A stretch of 43,728 bases of DNA from an uncultured Bacteroidales bacterium (lineage in GTDB: Bacteria > Bacteroidota > Bacteroidia > Bacteroidales > Paludibacteraceae), in NCBI GenBank assembly GCA_902778935.1, contig CACYZT010000012.1, forward strand, positions 1 through 43,728. The letters are read 5' to 3'. The translations under genes and the position numbers were made by a program. Of the stretch, positions 16,351 to 24,209 are shown piece after piece. The notes under the pieces were generated by a model. It was given only the letters and a program-made list of their open reading frames with translations, did no database searches and was not told where the DNA came from. Positions within the stretch are counted from its first letter, which is position 1. Each line of letters starts with the position of its first letter.

Positions 16351-17879
16351 CGCTGCTTGTGGCGGCTCTGGCGTACACCCTTTGGTTCGTGTTCGCCGGC
16401 TTTGGCAATCATCAAGACCCGCTCTACTGGCTCTATAAATACGAGCATTTGGAGGGTGGCTGGATGGCTGTCGGTACGTTGCTGACGGGCGGAGCGATTG
16501 TGAAGCTGTTAGGCGCCCAACTGGTATGGCTGCGGCTATTCGGTTGGCTGTGTACTGTGACGGCAATATCGTTGCCGTTTGTGTGCCTGTTGGATAATGA
16601 GCAACGGCGAGAGAATATTCATTGGCTGGCATTGACGTATATACTGATGGGTTACGGTGCTTTCCAGGAGTTCAGTCCCGGCACGCTGTCCGTACTTCTC
16701 TTGTCTGCTCTGTGGGTAACGAGCGTGAGCCGTTCGCCATTCGCTTCTCGTCTCTCGCCTATACTGCTCGGACTCGCCGTCGCAGCGCGTTTCCCGAATA
16801 TTCTGGCGCTGCTTGTATTGGTGCCGCTATGGAAGAAACGCAGTCTTTGGAATATCCCTATTGCGGCAGTGGCGGCAGGCGTGGTCTATCTGTTGGGTTG
16901 GTGGCTGGTTACGCCGGCTGCTACGGATGCAGCGATGACGAGCAGTCATGAACTGCTGTCCATGTTCACCAAACTATGGGAGAACAGTGGTAAGTTGGTG
17001 GGTTATTTACTCATGGCGGCAGGTGTGCTGGCGTTCCGAGAGAAGAAATACACCGGTTGGCTCGCAGGAGGTGCGTTGGTGCTGGTAATCGTCTATACGA
17101 TGAAGCCGTTACAGTGGTATAACACCGACCTGACGTACCTGCTGTCGGCGTTGGCACTCGCTTTGAGCGTTAGCGGTCTTTCTACTTTCCATCGTCCGCT
17201 CCTTGTAGGTGCAGCCGTTTTGAGCGTTGCTACGCTGGGTACTGACACGGCGTGGCTCAAACTCTTCCCAGCTGTGCTATGCCTGTTGCCTGTGGCGCTG
17301 ACGCAGTACAAGACCGTCGCCGAGCAGCGTTATCTGTACGAAGTGCTGGTGGTGCTCTGCGTCATGGTGGTCCTGCGTATGACGCATAATAGTGTAGGGC
17401 AGAGTGACCTGACGAAGGTGCAGACGTTCAGTTCCGTCTCGCCTTACAAAGGTATCGCCATTCGTGAAATCGAAGAAGAACGAATGATGCAGTATAAAGC
17501 GGATTTCGACAGCCTCATTGCCCCTAATCCCCTAACCCCTAATCCCCTAACCCCTAAACCACTCATCCTTTCTATCGGACAAGAGATGCATCTGATGCGT
17601 GCCGTGACCGGTTGCGAAGCGGCGCGATACAATGAGTTCTGGTCGAATATCTTTGACTCCGTCTATACGGTTAAGTACCGCGATATCATCGAAGCGGAGC
17701 GGCCTATTGTGTTTTGCTCTTTCTCGCCGCAGTTCCGCTTCAAGCCGAGGAAGGACAAAGAGAGCATGCTGGAGAATATGTTACGCGAGCAGGGGTATCG
17801 CGAGATAGATAGAAGTAAATACAAATACATGATTTATATACCTCAATCGTCTAATCGTCAATCGTCAAATGGTAAATAA
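16320..17879 (+). CDS. Multi-spanning membrane protein with soluble C-terminus (GT-C/ArnT-like candidate)
   Basis: A protein of 519 residues with 10-12 hydrophobic helices. Early loop: FGNHQDPLYWLYKYEHLEGG, which has the acidic residue placement seen in GT-C first loops. A C-terminal soluble tail of about 140 residues ends in a repeat-encoded stretch. It is probably the periplasm-facing transferase that uses the lipid-linked sugar made by the genes before it; this is inference. In-frame repeats at 17521-17560 encode NPLTP twice. The last codons (QSSNRQSSNGK) come from another array, which also supplies the start of holA. Confidence 0.7.
   Translation: MRNYKHILSITLLVAALAYTLWFVFAGFGNHQDPLYWLYKYEHLEGGWMAVGTLLTGGAIVKLLGAQLVWLRLFGWLCTVTAISLPFVCLLDNEQRRENIHWLALTYILMGYGAFQEFSPGTLSVLLLSALWVTSVSRSPFASRLSPILLGLAVAARFPNILALLVLVPLWKKRSLWNIPIAAVAAGVVYLLGWWLVTPAATDAAMTSSHELLSMFTKLWENSGKLVGYLLMAAGVLAFREKKYTGWLAGGALVLVIVYTMKPLQWYNTDLTYLLSALALALSVSGLSTFHRPLLVGAAVLSVATLGTDTAWLKLFPAVLCLLPVALTQYKTVAEQRYLYEVLVVLCVMVVLRMTHNSVGQSDLTKVQTFSSVSPYKGIAIREIEEERMMQYKADFDSLIAPNPLTPNPLTPKPLILSIGQEMHLMRAVTGCEAARYNEFWSNIFDSVYTVKYRDIIEAERPIVFCSFSPQFRFKPRKDKESMLENMLREQGYREIDRSKYKYMIYIPQSSNRQSSNGK
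16733..16759. repeat. Possible inverted copy of the GGCGAA-type repeat
   Basis: The plus strand reads TTCGCC ATTCGCT TCTCGTC TCTCGCC; its complement resembles the GGCGAAT/GGCGAGA words at 4230-4333 and 10378-10429. It encodes SPFASRLSP, which could also be ordinary coding sequence, so confidence is low. Confidence 0.4.
17521..17560. repeat. Two perfect 15-base repeats inside the GT-C-like gene
   Basis: CCCCTAATCCCCTAA at 17521-17535 is repeated exactly at 17536-17550, then a 10-base partial copy. Reverse complemented and rotated the unit is TTAGGGGATTAGGGG, the GG version of the TTRGNNGA family. It keeps frame and encodes NPLTP per copy. Confidence 0.85.
17845..17870. repeat. TTRGNNGA-family array across the 3' end of the GT-C gene and holA start
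   Basis: AATCGTC occurs at 17845-17851, 17853-17859 and 17860-17866, followed by AAATGG that contains the holA ATG (17869). Reverse complement: TTGACGA, TTGACGA, TTAGACGA. The same AC version appears in opposite orientation at 31108-31137. Confidence 0.8.
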
Positions 17880-18903
17880 GTATAACGATATCATGACTGC
17901 CCTGCGCGCAGGCACGTACGCGCCGATATATATATTGTGTGGTGAGGAACCGTATTACATCGACCAGGTCTATTCGTTCATTGCCGACCATGCCTTGGAT
18001 GAGATGGCGCGAGAGTTTGACCAACAGGTCCTCTACGGACGTGACTTGCAGGGTGCGGATATAGCGCCGGTCATCGGCGCTGCACGCGGTTTCGCCATGA
18101 TGGGCGGACGAAAGGTCATTATCGTGCGCGAGGCGCAGGCGGTGAAGAAATGGGATGCGCTGGCCGCCTATCTGGATAATCTCATGCCCCAGACCGTTCT
18201 CGTTCTCTGCTATAACGGCAAACCTGACAAACGTCAGAGCGTTTGGAAGAAAGCGACGGACCATCCGCAGGTCGTGTGGCTGCAGTCCGACAAACTGCGG
18301 GACTACGAGGTCGAACGGTGGATTAACGCCTATATCGCCGATTTTAATAAAACCAACGGTCAAAGCCTCTCCATCGACCCTCGTATTGCACCTATTCTTG
18401 CTGACTATCTGGGTACAGACTTGTCAGCTATCGTCGGAGCACTGCAGAAACTGATGGACGGCCGACCCGAAGGCGTGAACACCATCGATGCGGCACTTGT
18501 GGAGCGCAATATCGGTATATCGAAGGACTATAACATCATCGAACTCCAAACGGCACTTATTCAGGGAGATATCGTGAAGGCAAACCGCATTACCCAGTAT
18601 TTCGCGAGTAGCAAGGACCATCCGATGTTTCGCGAACTGGCACCGCTGTTCACCTTCTTCTCGAATCTCCTTATGTACCATTATCTGCCCGACAAGTCGC
18701 AGGCAGCTGTGGCACGGGAATTGGGTATCAATCCCTATTTCGTCAAGGACTACGAGAAGGCGGCGAAGCGTTATCCGGCGGGGAAAGCGTTTCTGATAAT
18801 GGGTTACTTGCGCGAGACGGATGCGCGACTCAAAGGTATCAATAATCCGTCCGCGAAAGATGCGGACCTCTGGAAAGAACTAATCTTCCGAATTATGCAC
18901 TAA
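17869..18903 (+). CDS. holA: DNA polymerase III subunit delta
   Basis: A protein of 344 residues, the usual HolA length. Typical landmarks: PIYILCGEEPYYIDQVYSFI near the N-terminus, GRKVIIVREAQAVKKW, a mid region with TVLVLCYNGKPDKR, and the C-terminal collar helices including LGINPYFVKDYEKAAKRYP. It is part of the clamp-loader that puts the beta clamp on DNA. The start lies 11 bases before the stop of the membrane protein gene, inside a repeat array. So holA is probably expressed as the last gene of the polysaccharide operon or from a weak internal promoter. It overlaps the convergent DUF4296 gene by 24 bases. Confidence 0.92.
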   Translation: MVNKYNDIMTALRAGTYAPIYILCGEEPYYIDQVYSFIADHALDEMAREFDQQVLYGRDLQGADIAPVIGAARGFAMMGGRKVIIVREAQAVKKWDALAAYLDNLMPQTVLVLCYNGKPDKRQSVWKKATDHPQVVWLQSDKLRDYEVERWINAYIADFNKTNGQSLSIDPRIAPILADYLGTDLSAIVGALQKLMDGRPEGVNTIDAALVERNIGISKDYNIIELQTALIQGDIVKANRITQYFASSKDHPMFRELAPLFTFFSNLLMYHYLPDKSQAAVARELGINPYFVKDYEKAAKRYPAGKAFLIMGYLRETDARLKGINNPSAKDADLWKELIFRIMH

Positions 18904-19413
18904 CAGAGGCGATGGGACGTACGGCGCAGGGGCAAAGACGGGCATCGGTTGCCACATCGACGGCCAGCCGTGCTGCGTTACCCATAGTGTGCTGTCCATC
19001 TGCGCCTGCGTGAACACAGGTCGGTCCTGTGTCGTTTCGTCTATGTCCGGCGTCAGATGAAGGGCTTGCTCATGCTGCGCCACGAAGGCTTCTTCTTCGG
19101 CTTGCAGGTCGGCGAGCACTTTGGGATAAATCTTATCGAAGAGTTGCGGATGGGCGGTGTACCAGACAAGTGAAGAGTCGAATTGCGCCTGCGTCACGCC
19201 ATTTTTCTCAAGCACCTGAGCGTAGTATAGCGCTTTGTCCTCCGGCGAAGCCTGCGACAGACCGTGTATCTGCAGCAGAGCGTCCGCCTTATGCAGGTCG
19301 ATGAGCACCTTGCGCATCTCCCATGAATGCAATATCCCCTTCGGACGACAAGAGGGGAGAGTAAATACAATGGACAATAAACAAAGGACTAATATGGTTT
19401 TATTGACTTTCAT
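18880..19413 (-). CDS. DUF4296 lipoprotein
   Basis: A protein of 177 residues. Lipoprotein signal: MKVNKTILVLCLLSIVFTLPSC with the lipobox Cys at 22. The following region MRKVLIDLHKADALLQIHG, then EKNGVTQAQFDSSLVWYTAH, matches the DUF4296 family of Bacteroidota, often found beside lspA. The role is unknown; it should be anchored in the membrane facing the periplasm. It starts one base after the lspA stop, so the two are translated together. The C-terminal Pro-rich tail (about 150-177) overlaps holA in antisense. Confidence 0.82.
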   Translation of the reverse strand: MKVNKTILVLCLLSIVFTLPSCRPKGILHSWEMRKVLIDLHKADALLQIHGLSQASPEDKALYYAQVLEKNGVTQAQFDSSLVWYTAHPQLFDKIYPKVLADLQAEEEAFVAQHEQALHLTPDIDETTQDRPVFTQAQMDSTLWVTQHGWPSMWQPMPVFAPAPYVPSPLLVHNSED

Positions 19414-19414
19414 T

Positions 19415-19978
19415 TCAGTCCTGATTCTTGACTCCTGATTCCTGATTCAACTGCTTCAAGTAGAACAGAAGGATGACGGCCACGGCGCAGGTAATACAAC
19501 TGTCCGCGAAATTGAATACCGGACGGAAGAATAGCACCTCGCCGGCACTATTGCGGATGAGCGGGAAATAGAACATATCCACCACGCGGCCGTAGAACCA
19601 ACCGGCGTAGCCGAAGAGCTTACCGTAACATACGCAATCGATGATGTTGCCCAATGCGCCGGCGATGATGAAGGCGATGGTAGCGAGATAGCCCACCGGT
19701 GTCTCGGGTTTGCGCAGCAGGGTATGGATGTACCAGCCGAGCAGACCGACGGCTATCAGACGGAACAGCGTCAGCGCCAGTTTGGAGAACCACTCGATGC
19801 CGAACGCCATGCCGTTGTTCTCCACATAGCACAGCCAGAACCACGAGAACACTTCCCGGCTCTCGCCCAATTCGTAATGCGTGGCTATGTAGAGTTTGAT
19901 AGCCTGGTCGATGGCCACCGCGCCGAGCACGATGGCGATGACTAATATGCGTTTATTCCAAATCTTCAAATCTTCCAA
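19415..19978 (-). CDS. lspA: Lipoprotein signal peptidase (signal peptidase II)
   Basis: A protein of 187 residues with four membrane helices. Family motifs: IDQAIKLYIATH, VENNGMAFGIEWFSKLALT, the catalytic-Asp block GALGNIIDCVCYGK (the usual Arg after Asp is Cys), RVVDMFYFPL, and FNFADSCITCAV with the second catalytic Asp. It cleaves prolipoproteins, which the window encodes in at least five copies. The start is TTG 19978 inside an AAATCTTC repeat array that also encodes DLKI. The C-terminus (NQESGVKNQD) is likewise repeat-encoded, so both ends of this gene have been reshaped by repeats. Confidence 0.92.
   Translation of the reverse strand: MEDLKIWNKRILVIAIVLGAVAIDQAIKLYIATHYELGESREVFSWFWLCYVENNGMAFGIEWFSKLALTLFRLIAVGLLGWYIHTLLRKPETPVGYLATIAFIIAGALGNIIDCVCYGKLFGYAGWFYGRVVDMFYFPLIRNSAGEVLFFRPVFNFADSCITCAVAVILLFYLKQLNQESGVKNQD
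19418..19449. repeat. TTCCTGA-type array at the lspA/DUF4296 junction
   Basis: Units TTCTTGA, CTCCTGA and TTCCTGA on the plus strand (period 7). They encode the last residues of LspA, contain its stop codon, and end a few bases before the DUF4296 ATG. Confidence 0.65.
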
Positions 19979-20005
19979 TTTTCAAATCTTCAAATCGTCA
20001 AATCC
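19960..20005. repeat. AAATCTTC array at the metK/lspA junction
   Basis: Five 8-base units: AAATCTTC twice, CAATTTTC, AAATCTTC, AAATCGTC, then AAATCC. The metK stop codon and the lspA TTG start both lie in it. The 40706-40769 array has the same unit and ends in the same order (AAATCGTC then AATCC). Confidence 0.85.
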
Positions 20006-21278
20006 CGAAAGCCGTTTTGACTTGGTCAATGCGGTCCAGTTTCTCCCATGTGAACAGTTCCACCTCGCGGGTATATTCGTGTCCGTCCGCATCGAGGAAG
20101 GTCTTGGTAACCACCTCGTTGGTGCGGCCTACGTGACCGTATTTGGCGGTCTCTTCGTACATTGGTTGCGTGAGTTTGAGGTCACGGATGATGGCTGCGG
20201 GACGAAGGTCGAACAGTTGTTTCACTTTCTCGGCTATCTCCGCATCGCTGAGTGCCACATGTGCGGTACCGTAGGTGTTGACATATATCGAGACGGGCTC
20301 TGCTACGCCTATGGCGTAACTCACCTGTACCAGAACCTCGTGCGCCACGCCGGCTGCTACCAGGTGCTTCGCTATCCATCGAGCGGCATAGGCTGCCGAG
20401 CGGTCCACTTTAGACGGATCTTTACCGCTGAAAGCACCACCGCCGTGCGCACCGCGACCGCCGTAGGTATCGACGATGATCTTGCGTCCCGTCAGACCGG
20501 TGTCGCCGTGAGGACCGCCGATGACGAAGTTACCCGTCGGGTTGACCAGCAGTTTGGCGTTCTTGTCCGCTAAAAACTCGTGCAGCAGATGACCGTAGCG
20601 CGAGTCGCGTGTTGCTACGCGGGGAAGAAGGATATTAATAATATCTTTTTTGATAAGCTCCGGCGTCACTTCAATACATTCGCCGTTCGCCTCTACGCAC
20701 GGGTCATGCTGCGTGGAGAGCACGATGGTGTCGATGCGGACGGGTTTACCGTCCTCTGTATATTCGATGGTCACTTGACTCTTGCTGTCCGGACGAAGGT
20801 AAGTCATCTGCTTTCCCTCTTTGCGGATACGCGCGAGCGTATAGACGAGCGTGTGCGCTAAGTCGAGCGTGAGAGGCATGTAGTTGTCCGTCTCGTCCGT
20901 CGCGTAACCGAACATCATTCCTTGGTCACCGGCACCTTGTTCTTCGGCTTTCTCGCGGCTCACGCCCATGTTGATGTCAGCCGACTGGGCATGCAGCGCA
21001 GTCAGGATTCCGCAACTCTCGGCTTCGAATTTATACTCCGCCTTGGTGTAACCGATCTCGGCTATCGTCTTGCGCACCACGCGCTGGATGTCCACCCATC
21101 CGTTACAACTCACTTCGCCGGCGATTACCACTTGACCGGTGGTGCACAGCGTCTCACAGGCAACGTGTGCCTGCGGGTCCTGCGCTAACATGTTATCAAG
21201 AATAGCGTCCGATATCTGGTCGCTCACTTTGTCCGGATGTCCTTCTGACACGGACTCTGACGTAAATAAATAATTCAT
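19998..21278 (-). CDS. metK: S-adenosylmethionine synthetase
   Basis: A protein of 426 residues from ATG 21278, giving the canonical N-terminus [20 protein letters not shown]; longer in-frame starts upstream add non-conserved residues. Other landmarks: [36 protein letters not shown], the P-loop-like [20 protein letters not shown], and [20 protein letters not shown]. It makes SAM from methionine and ATP. It lies between hpf and lspA on the same strand. The 63-base gap to hpf can fold into a hairpin (see 21279-21341). Confidence 0.97.
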   Translation of the reverse strand: MNYLFTSESVSEGHPDKVSDQISDAILDNMLAQDPQAHVACETLCTTGQVVIAGEVSCNGWVDIQRVVRKTIAEIGYTKAEYKFEAESCGILTALHAQSADINMGVSREKAEEQGAGDQGMMFGYATDETDNYMPLTLDLAHTLVYTLARIRKEGKQMTYLRPDSKSQVTIEYTEDGKPVRIDTIVLSTQHDPCVEANGECIEVTPELIKKDIINILLPRVATRDSRYGHLLHEFLADKNAKLLVNPTGNFVIGGPHGDTGLTGRKIIVDTYGGRGAHGGGAFSGKDPSKVDRSAAYAARWIAKHLVAAGVAHEVLVQVSYAIGVAEPVSIYVNTYGTAHVALSDAEIAEKVKQLFDLRPAAIIRDLKLTQPMYEETAKYGHVGRTNEVVTKTFLDADGHEYTREVELFTWEKLDRIDQVKTAFGI

Positions 21279-21341
21279 TTGTTTTTTAGCATTTTTTGTA
21301 ATGAGGTTGCAAGCAGCCAAATCTGTCCTCATTGCTGGTTG
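21279..21341 (-). promoter_or_regulatory. Structured leader between hpf and metK (candidate)
   Basis: On the minus strand AATGAGG pairs perfectly with CCTCATT across about 20 bases, and flanking AGCA and TGCT can extend the stem. It lies just before the metK start. It does not match a SAM-II consensus that I can recall. It may be an unknown cis element, a terminator remnant or chance. Confidence 0.3.
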
Positions 21342-21617
21342 TTAATTATTTTTTCTCTTCTCTAATTGTCCTTCCAGAGCGTTGATGCATGCATCTATTC
21401 CTTCCTCGAAGCTGTCGGCCGTTTTCTCCGCGAACAATCCTGCGATGCGCATCTTCACTTCTTTGTTGTTGTTTGTCTGCGGTTTGATAACCGACATTCG
21501 GATTTCTACTTTGTCATCGGCGTTCAGGTGACGCTCGAAGCGATTCATTTTCTTCTCAATAAACTTCTCCAGTTTGTCTGCCATTTCAAAATTTACGGCA
21601 TTGATCGTCATGTTCAT
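21342..21617 (-). CDS. hpf: Ribosome hibernation-promoting factor, short form
   Basis: A protein of 91 residues, the short HPF/YfiA type without the C-terminal dimerisation domain. The beta-alpha-beta-beta-beta-alpha fold is suggested by MTINAVNFEMADKLEKFIEK, then EIRMSVIKPQTNNNKEVKM and DSFEEGIDACINALEGQLEK. It binds the 30S subunit near the decoding site in stationary phase. ATG 21617 is 37 bases from a complete promoter (21654-21685); ATG 21611 is the alternative. It is first in a transcript that likely continues into metK. Confidence 0.9.
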   Translation of the reverse strand: MNMTINAVNFEMADKLEKFIEKKMNRFERHLNADDKVEIRMSVIKPQTNNNKEVKMRIAGLFAEKTADSFEEGIDACINALEGQLEKRKNN

Positions 21618-21653
21618 AATTGTATGTTTTTAAGGTTCTTTGAAAATTGTGTG

Positions 21654-21685
21654 CAAAGTTACTACTTTTTTTTGAAATATGCAAA
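21654..21685 (-). promoter_or_regulatory. Promoter for hpf
   Basis: Minus strand: TTTG at 21685-21682, a 20-base spacer beginning CATATTTC, TAACTTTG at 21661-21654. Confidence 0.8.
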
Positions 21686-21839
21686 CTTTTTTGAAAATAA
21701 TTCGTCTGCGTTCGCACAATCATAGTTTTGTGCTAAAAAGATTGTTGTTTGCACGAAATGCGACCGTACCTTCGAAGGGGCCCTCTGGTTGCTTTTTTTG
21801 TGCCATTTTGCATAAAATTTGTAAATTTTTGCCATAAAA

Positions 21840-21871
21840 CTTGCATATGTCATAAAAAAACTATAACTTTG
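21840..21871 (+). promoter_or_regulatory. Promoter of the DUF3990 cassette
   Basis: CTTG at 21840-21843, a 20-base spacer beginning CATATGTCAT, TAACTTTG at 21864-21871. The first ATG of the cassette is at 21897. Confidence 0.8.
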
Positions 21872-21896
21872 CAGCCTAAAGTTGCAAAGATTTATT

Positions 21897-22112
21897 ATGA
21901 GTAAGTACGAAATTCCATTTTTGACGAGTGCTATTCAGGCTTTTGCACGGAAGTTTGCCATGACAAGGCAAGCTGCTTTTCGCTATTTGCAGCAGCATAA
22001 AGCTCTTTCGTTCTTAGTGGAGTTTTATGATGTAGAACACCTGCAATCAATGGATGATACAATAGATGATATGATTATCGTCTGTCGCCAAAATGGAGGA
22101 ACGCTGGTATGA
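21897..22112 (+). CDS. DUF3791-like small protein (antitoxin candidate)
   Basis: A protein of 71 residues from ATG 21897. It has a helical N-terminus (FLTSAIQAFARKFAMTRQAA) and the conserved-type core LSFLVEFYDVEHLQSMDDTI followed by DDMIIVCRQNGG. The pattern FYDVxHxQ with a following acidic helix matches DUF3791, a small family found directly before DUF3990 genes. Its position (first, short, translationally coupled by ATGA) suggests that it neutralises or modulates the DUF3990 product. No DNA-binding domain is evident beyond a possible helix-turn-helix in the first 40 residues. Confidence 0.75.
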   Translation: MSKYEIPFLTSAIQAFARKFAMTRQAAFRYLQQHKALSFLVEFYDVEHLQSMDDTIDDMIIVCRQNGGTLV

Positions 22113-22597
22113 TACTTTTTCACGGCACAAATACGGACATAGAAACGATAGATCTTTCCAGTAGCTTGAATCACAAAGACTTTGGCAAAGGGTTCTATCT
22201 AACATCATCGCGAGAGACTGCTATTCGAATGGCAGAGAAGAAAGCGCGTCTCTTTGGAGGAAAAGCGACTTTGATTATATACGAGTTTGATGAGTCTGCA
22301 TTGAATTCCGATTTGAAAGTTAAGGTATTTCCAGTGAAAGCCACGGTGGAGTGGTTCTTGTTTGTGGATGCCAACCGCGACAGAGCGAACCAACAGCCTA
22401 TACACGACTACGACATTGTTGTCGGACCAATAGCAGATGATGGAGTAGTGATGCAAATTACTAATTATCGCGAATCTATTTATACTGCAGAACAAGCGGC
22501 TAAAGCCCTGCAAGACAAGTATCTCGACCAGCAGTATTATTTCGGGACAGAGAAAGCCTTGCGCTATATTAAGAAATCAAAAGTGCAAATTCTATGA
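22109..22597 (+). CDS. DUF3990 ADP-ribosyltransferase-like protein (toxin candidate)
   Basis: A protein of 162 residues. It starts MILFHGTNTDIETIDLS, followed by KDFGKGFYLTSSRETAIRMA (Asp24 to about residue 43), HDYDIVVGPIADDGV and the C-terminal YYFGTEKALRYIKK. These are hallmarks of DUF3990. The His5, Tyr30 and Glu148 placement resembles the H-Y-E triad of ART-fold enzymes that use NAD+; the triad assignment is inference. The gene is bracketed by two short genes, each joined by a 4-base ATGA overlap, a toxin-antitoxin style layout. The target is unknown. Confidence 0.8.
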   Translation: MILFHGTNTDIETIDLSSSLNHKDFGKGFYLTSSRETAIRMAEKKARLFGGKATLIIYEFDESALNSDLKVKVFPVKATVEWFLFVDANRDRANQQPIHDYDIVVGPIADDGVVMQITNYRESIYTAEQAAKALQDKYLDQQYYFGTEKALRYIKKSKVQIL

Positions 22598-22803
22598 CAG
22601 CCGACCGTCACCAAATAGCAACTTATTTAACCGATTACGCCTTGAGCGAATTGGTAAAGTATGTAATGGAAGATACCGGCTGTGATGTCGAGCAGGCGAT
22701 GGACAGAGTCTATAATTCGTCCATTATGCCGGCTTTGCAGGACGAAGAAAACGAACTCTACGTCCAAAGTCCTGCATATTTGTACGAATTGATGCAACAA
22801 TAA
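22594..22803 (+). CDS. Small acidic partner protein of the DUF3990 cassette
   Basis: A protein of 69 residues, acidic and helical: IATYLTDYALSELVKYVMED, AMDRVYNSSIMPALQDE and AYLYELMQQ. I recognise the general type as a small protein that follows DUF3990 genes, but I cannot name a family with confidence. The ATGA overlap with the DUF3990 gene ties its translation to it. It may be a second antitoxin or a stabilising partner. Confidence 0.7.
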   Translation: MTADRHQIATYLTDYALSELVKYVMEDTGCDVEQAMDRVYNSSIMPALQDEENELYVQSPAYLYELMQQ

Positions 22804-22950
22804 CCTACCGTCACTTACTGACGAAAATAGGACCAAGTTTGACTTGCTCTGCAGCGTTAAAAAGAGAGTACATAAAAGGCGATTACTAGCATTTATGTTT
22901 CAATAATGAACACAATGTGATGGGACTTCAAACCTTCAGTGAACTTATAA

Positions 22951-24042
22951 ATGAAGAATATGCCCTTGATTCCATATGCCAGCAATAGGACAACACTCAC
23001 TAAAATATACAATTTCTTGAAGACACATAGATTAATATTAGTTGTTCTAGTTTTGTCCTGTACTTTTATTGGCTGTAAAAGACAAAACGTAGAATTGTGT
23101 TATAATAATGCATATGCTGCCTTTGTTCGTGGAGAATTGACAAAGGCTATTCCTTGGTATGTGCAGTGTATTTCTTTTATTCAACCACAAGATGAAAGAA
23201 TAGCTGCGCTTGCCTATAGAGACTTGGCAACTATATGTCATTTAGAAGGGAATAACAAGATTGCGTTTGAATTAAACGAAAAGAGTGTATTTTATAATGA
23301 AAAGGCAGGTTTACTCGTGGAGTATAATGATGCCTTGTGCCGTTCTGCTGTTTACAAAGCGTATTTGGGGAATACAGAAGAAGCCATTATGCAACTACGC
23401 CATGTTCAGTTGATAACTCGAGATAGTGTCATCAAAAACATGGCAAAGACATATTTGCAACTTCTGCAATTAAATCAGTTACCGACTTTGAATACTGCTA
23501 TGGAACAAACGAGTGCGACTGAATTATACACATCCGTTGAGATGTTGAAATACGAATTATATAGAAAACCTTTTTTTATAAAGGTTATTGTAGCAGTTGT
23601 TGTCTTTCTTTTATTGTCGTTCGGAGTGTACGCCACTCATAGTGGTTTGTTGGAGCACTTAATAAATTTACGCAAAGAGAAAGAAAAATATCAACAGCAA
23701 TGTGCTGCAGATGTTGTAAAATTCTGTGATTACTTGCATGATCATCCTGAAGAACTTAAGAGAGAACTATTTTGGGGTAATTATGGGAAAATGTGTGCTG
23801 TTGTGAATATGAAATTGGGTGGTTTGATAGATAAACTATCACGCTTTAACACGTTAAACGAAACTGAGAAACGCTTGTGTGTGTTAGTGTTGATTGATTT
23901 ACAAAGAAAGCAGATATCTGAAATCTTGCCATATGCTCTTAATAGTGTTGGCAAACTCAAAAATACTGTTGCAAAAAAAATACATACAGACGGTAAAAAT
24001 ATGAAAAACATGTTACTGAATTTGGCTTTGCAAGGCGCTTAA
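22951..24042 (+). CDS. TPR protein with lipobox-like signal, membrane helix and C-terminal HTH-like domain
   Basis: A protein of 363 residues from ATG 22951. A TTG at 23017 would give a shorter N-terminus, MKTHRLILVVLVLSCTFIGC, a textbook lipoprotein signal with Cys at position 20, so that start is attractive. TPR-like helices fill about residues 45-190. One membrane helix is at about 207-228 (FFIKVIVAVVVFLLLSFGVY), then a coiled coil, then a C-terminal part with NETEKRLCVLVLIDLQRKQI and SEILPYALNSVGKLKNTVAK resembling the degenerate LuxR-type domain of the first gene in the window. The role is inferred as membrane-linked sensing or regulation. It is AT-rich compared with the polysaccharide cluster. 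Confidence 0.75.
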   Translation: MKNMPLIPYASNRTTLTKIYNFLKTHRLILVVLVLSCTFIGCKRQNVELCYNNAYAAFVRGELTKAIPWYVQCISFIQPQDERIAALAYRDLATICHLEGNNKIAFELNEKSVFYNEKAGLLVEYNDALCRSAVYKAYLGNTEEAIMQLRHVQLITRDSVIKNMAKTYLQLLQLNQLPTLNTAMEQTSATELYTSVEMLKYELYRKPFFIKVIVAVVVFLLLSFGVYATHSGLLEHLINLRKEKEKYQQQCAADVVKFCDYLHDHPEELKRELFWGNYGKMCAVVNMKLGGLIDKLSRFNTLNETEKRLCVLVLIDLQRKQISEILPYALNSVGKLKNTVAKKIHTDGKNMKNMLLNLALQGA

Positions 24043-24131
24043 TTAGTAACATTAGAAAGATTCCCACTACCAATAATCTGTAACGTGCAGAAAATGAGAT
24101 ATATATCAAAATACAATTCCCACCTTGAAAA

Positions 24132-24163
24132 TTTGTGTATATTCGTAATTTAGAGTAATTTTG
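24132..24163 (+). promoter_or_regulatory. Promoter for the orphan lipoprotein pair
   Basis: TTTG at 24132-24135, a 20-base spacer, TAATTTTG at 24156-24163. The ATG follows at 24210. Confidence 0.75.
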
Positions 24164-24209
24164 CAGTGTCAAATGATGACACATGTTTAACTTCTAAAAA
24201 TTACGAATT

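Noticed and set aside
2417-18903. Complete Wzx/Wzy-dependent pathway
   Set aside because: None of the membrane proteins can be firmly called Wzx or Wzy. Topology alone does not separate Wzy from GT-C enzymes.
21279-21341. SAM-II riboswitch upstream of metK
   Set aside because: The sequence lacks the conserved core that I can recall; only a generic hairpin is supported, so it is listed as a candidate without a class.
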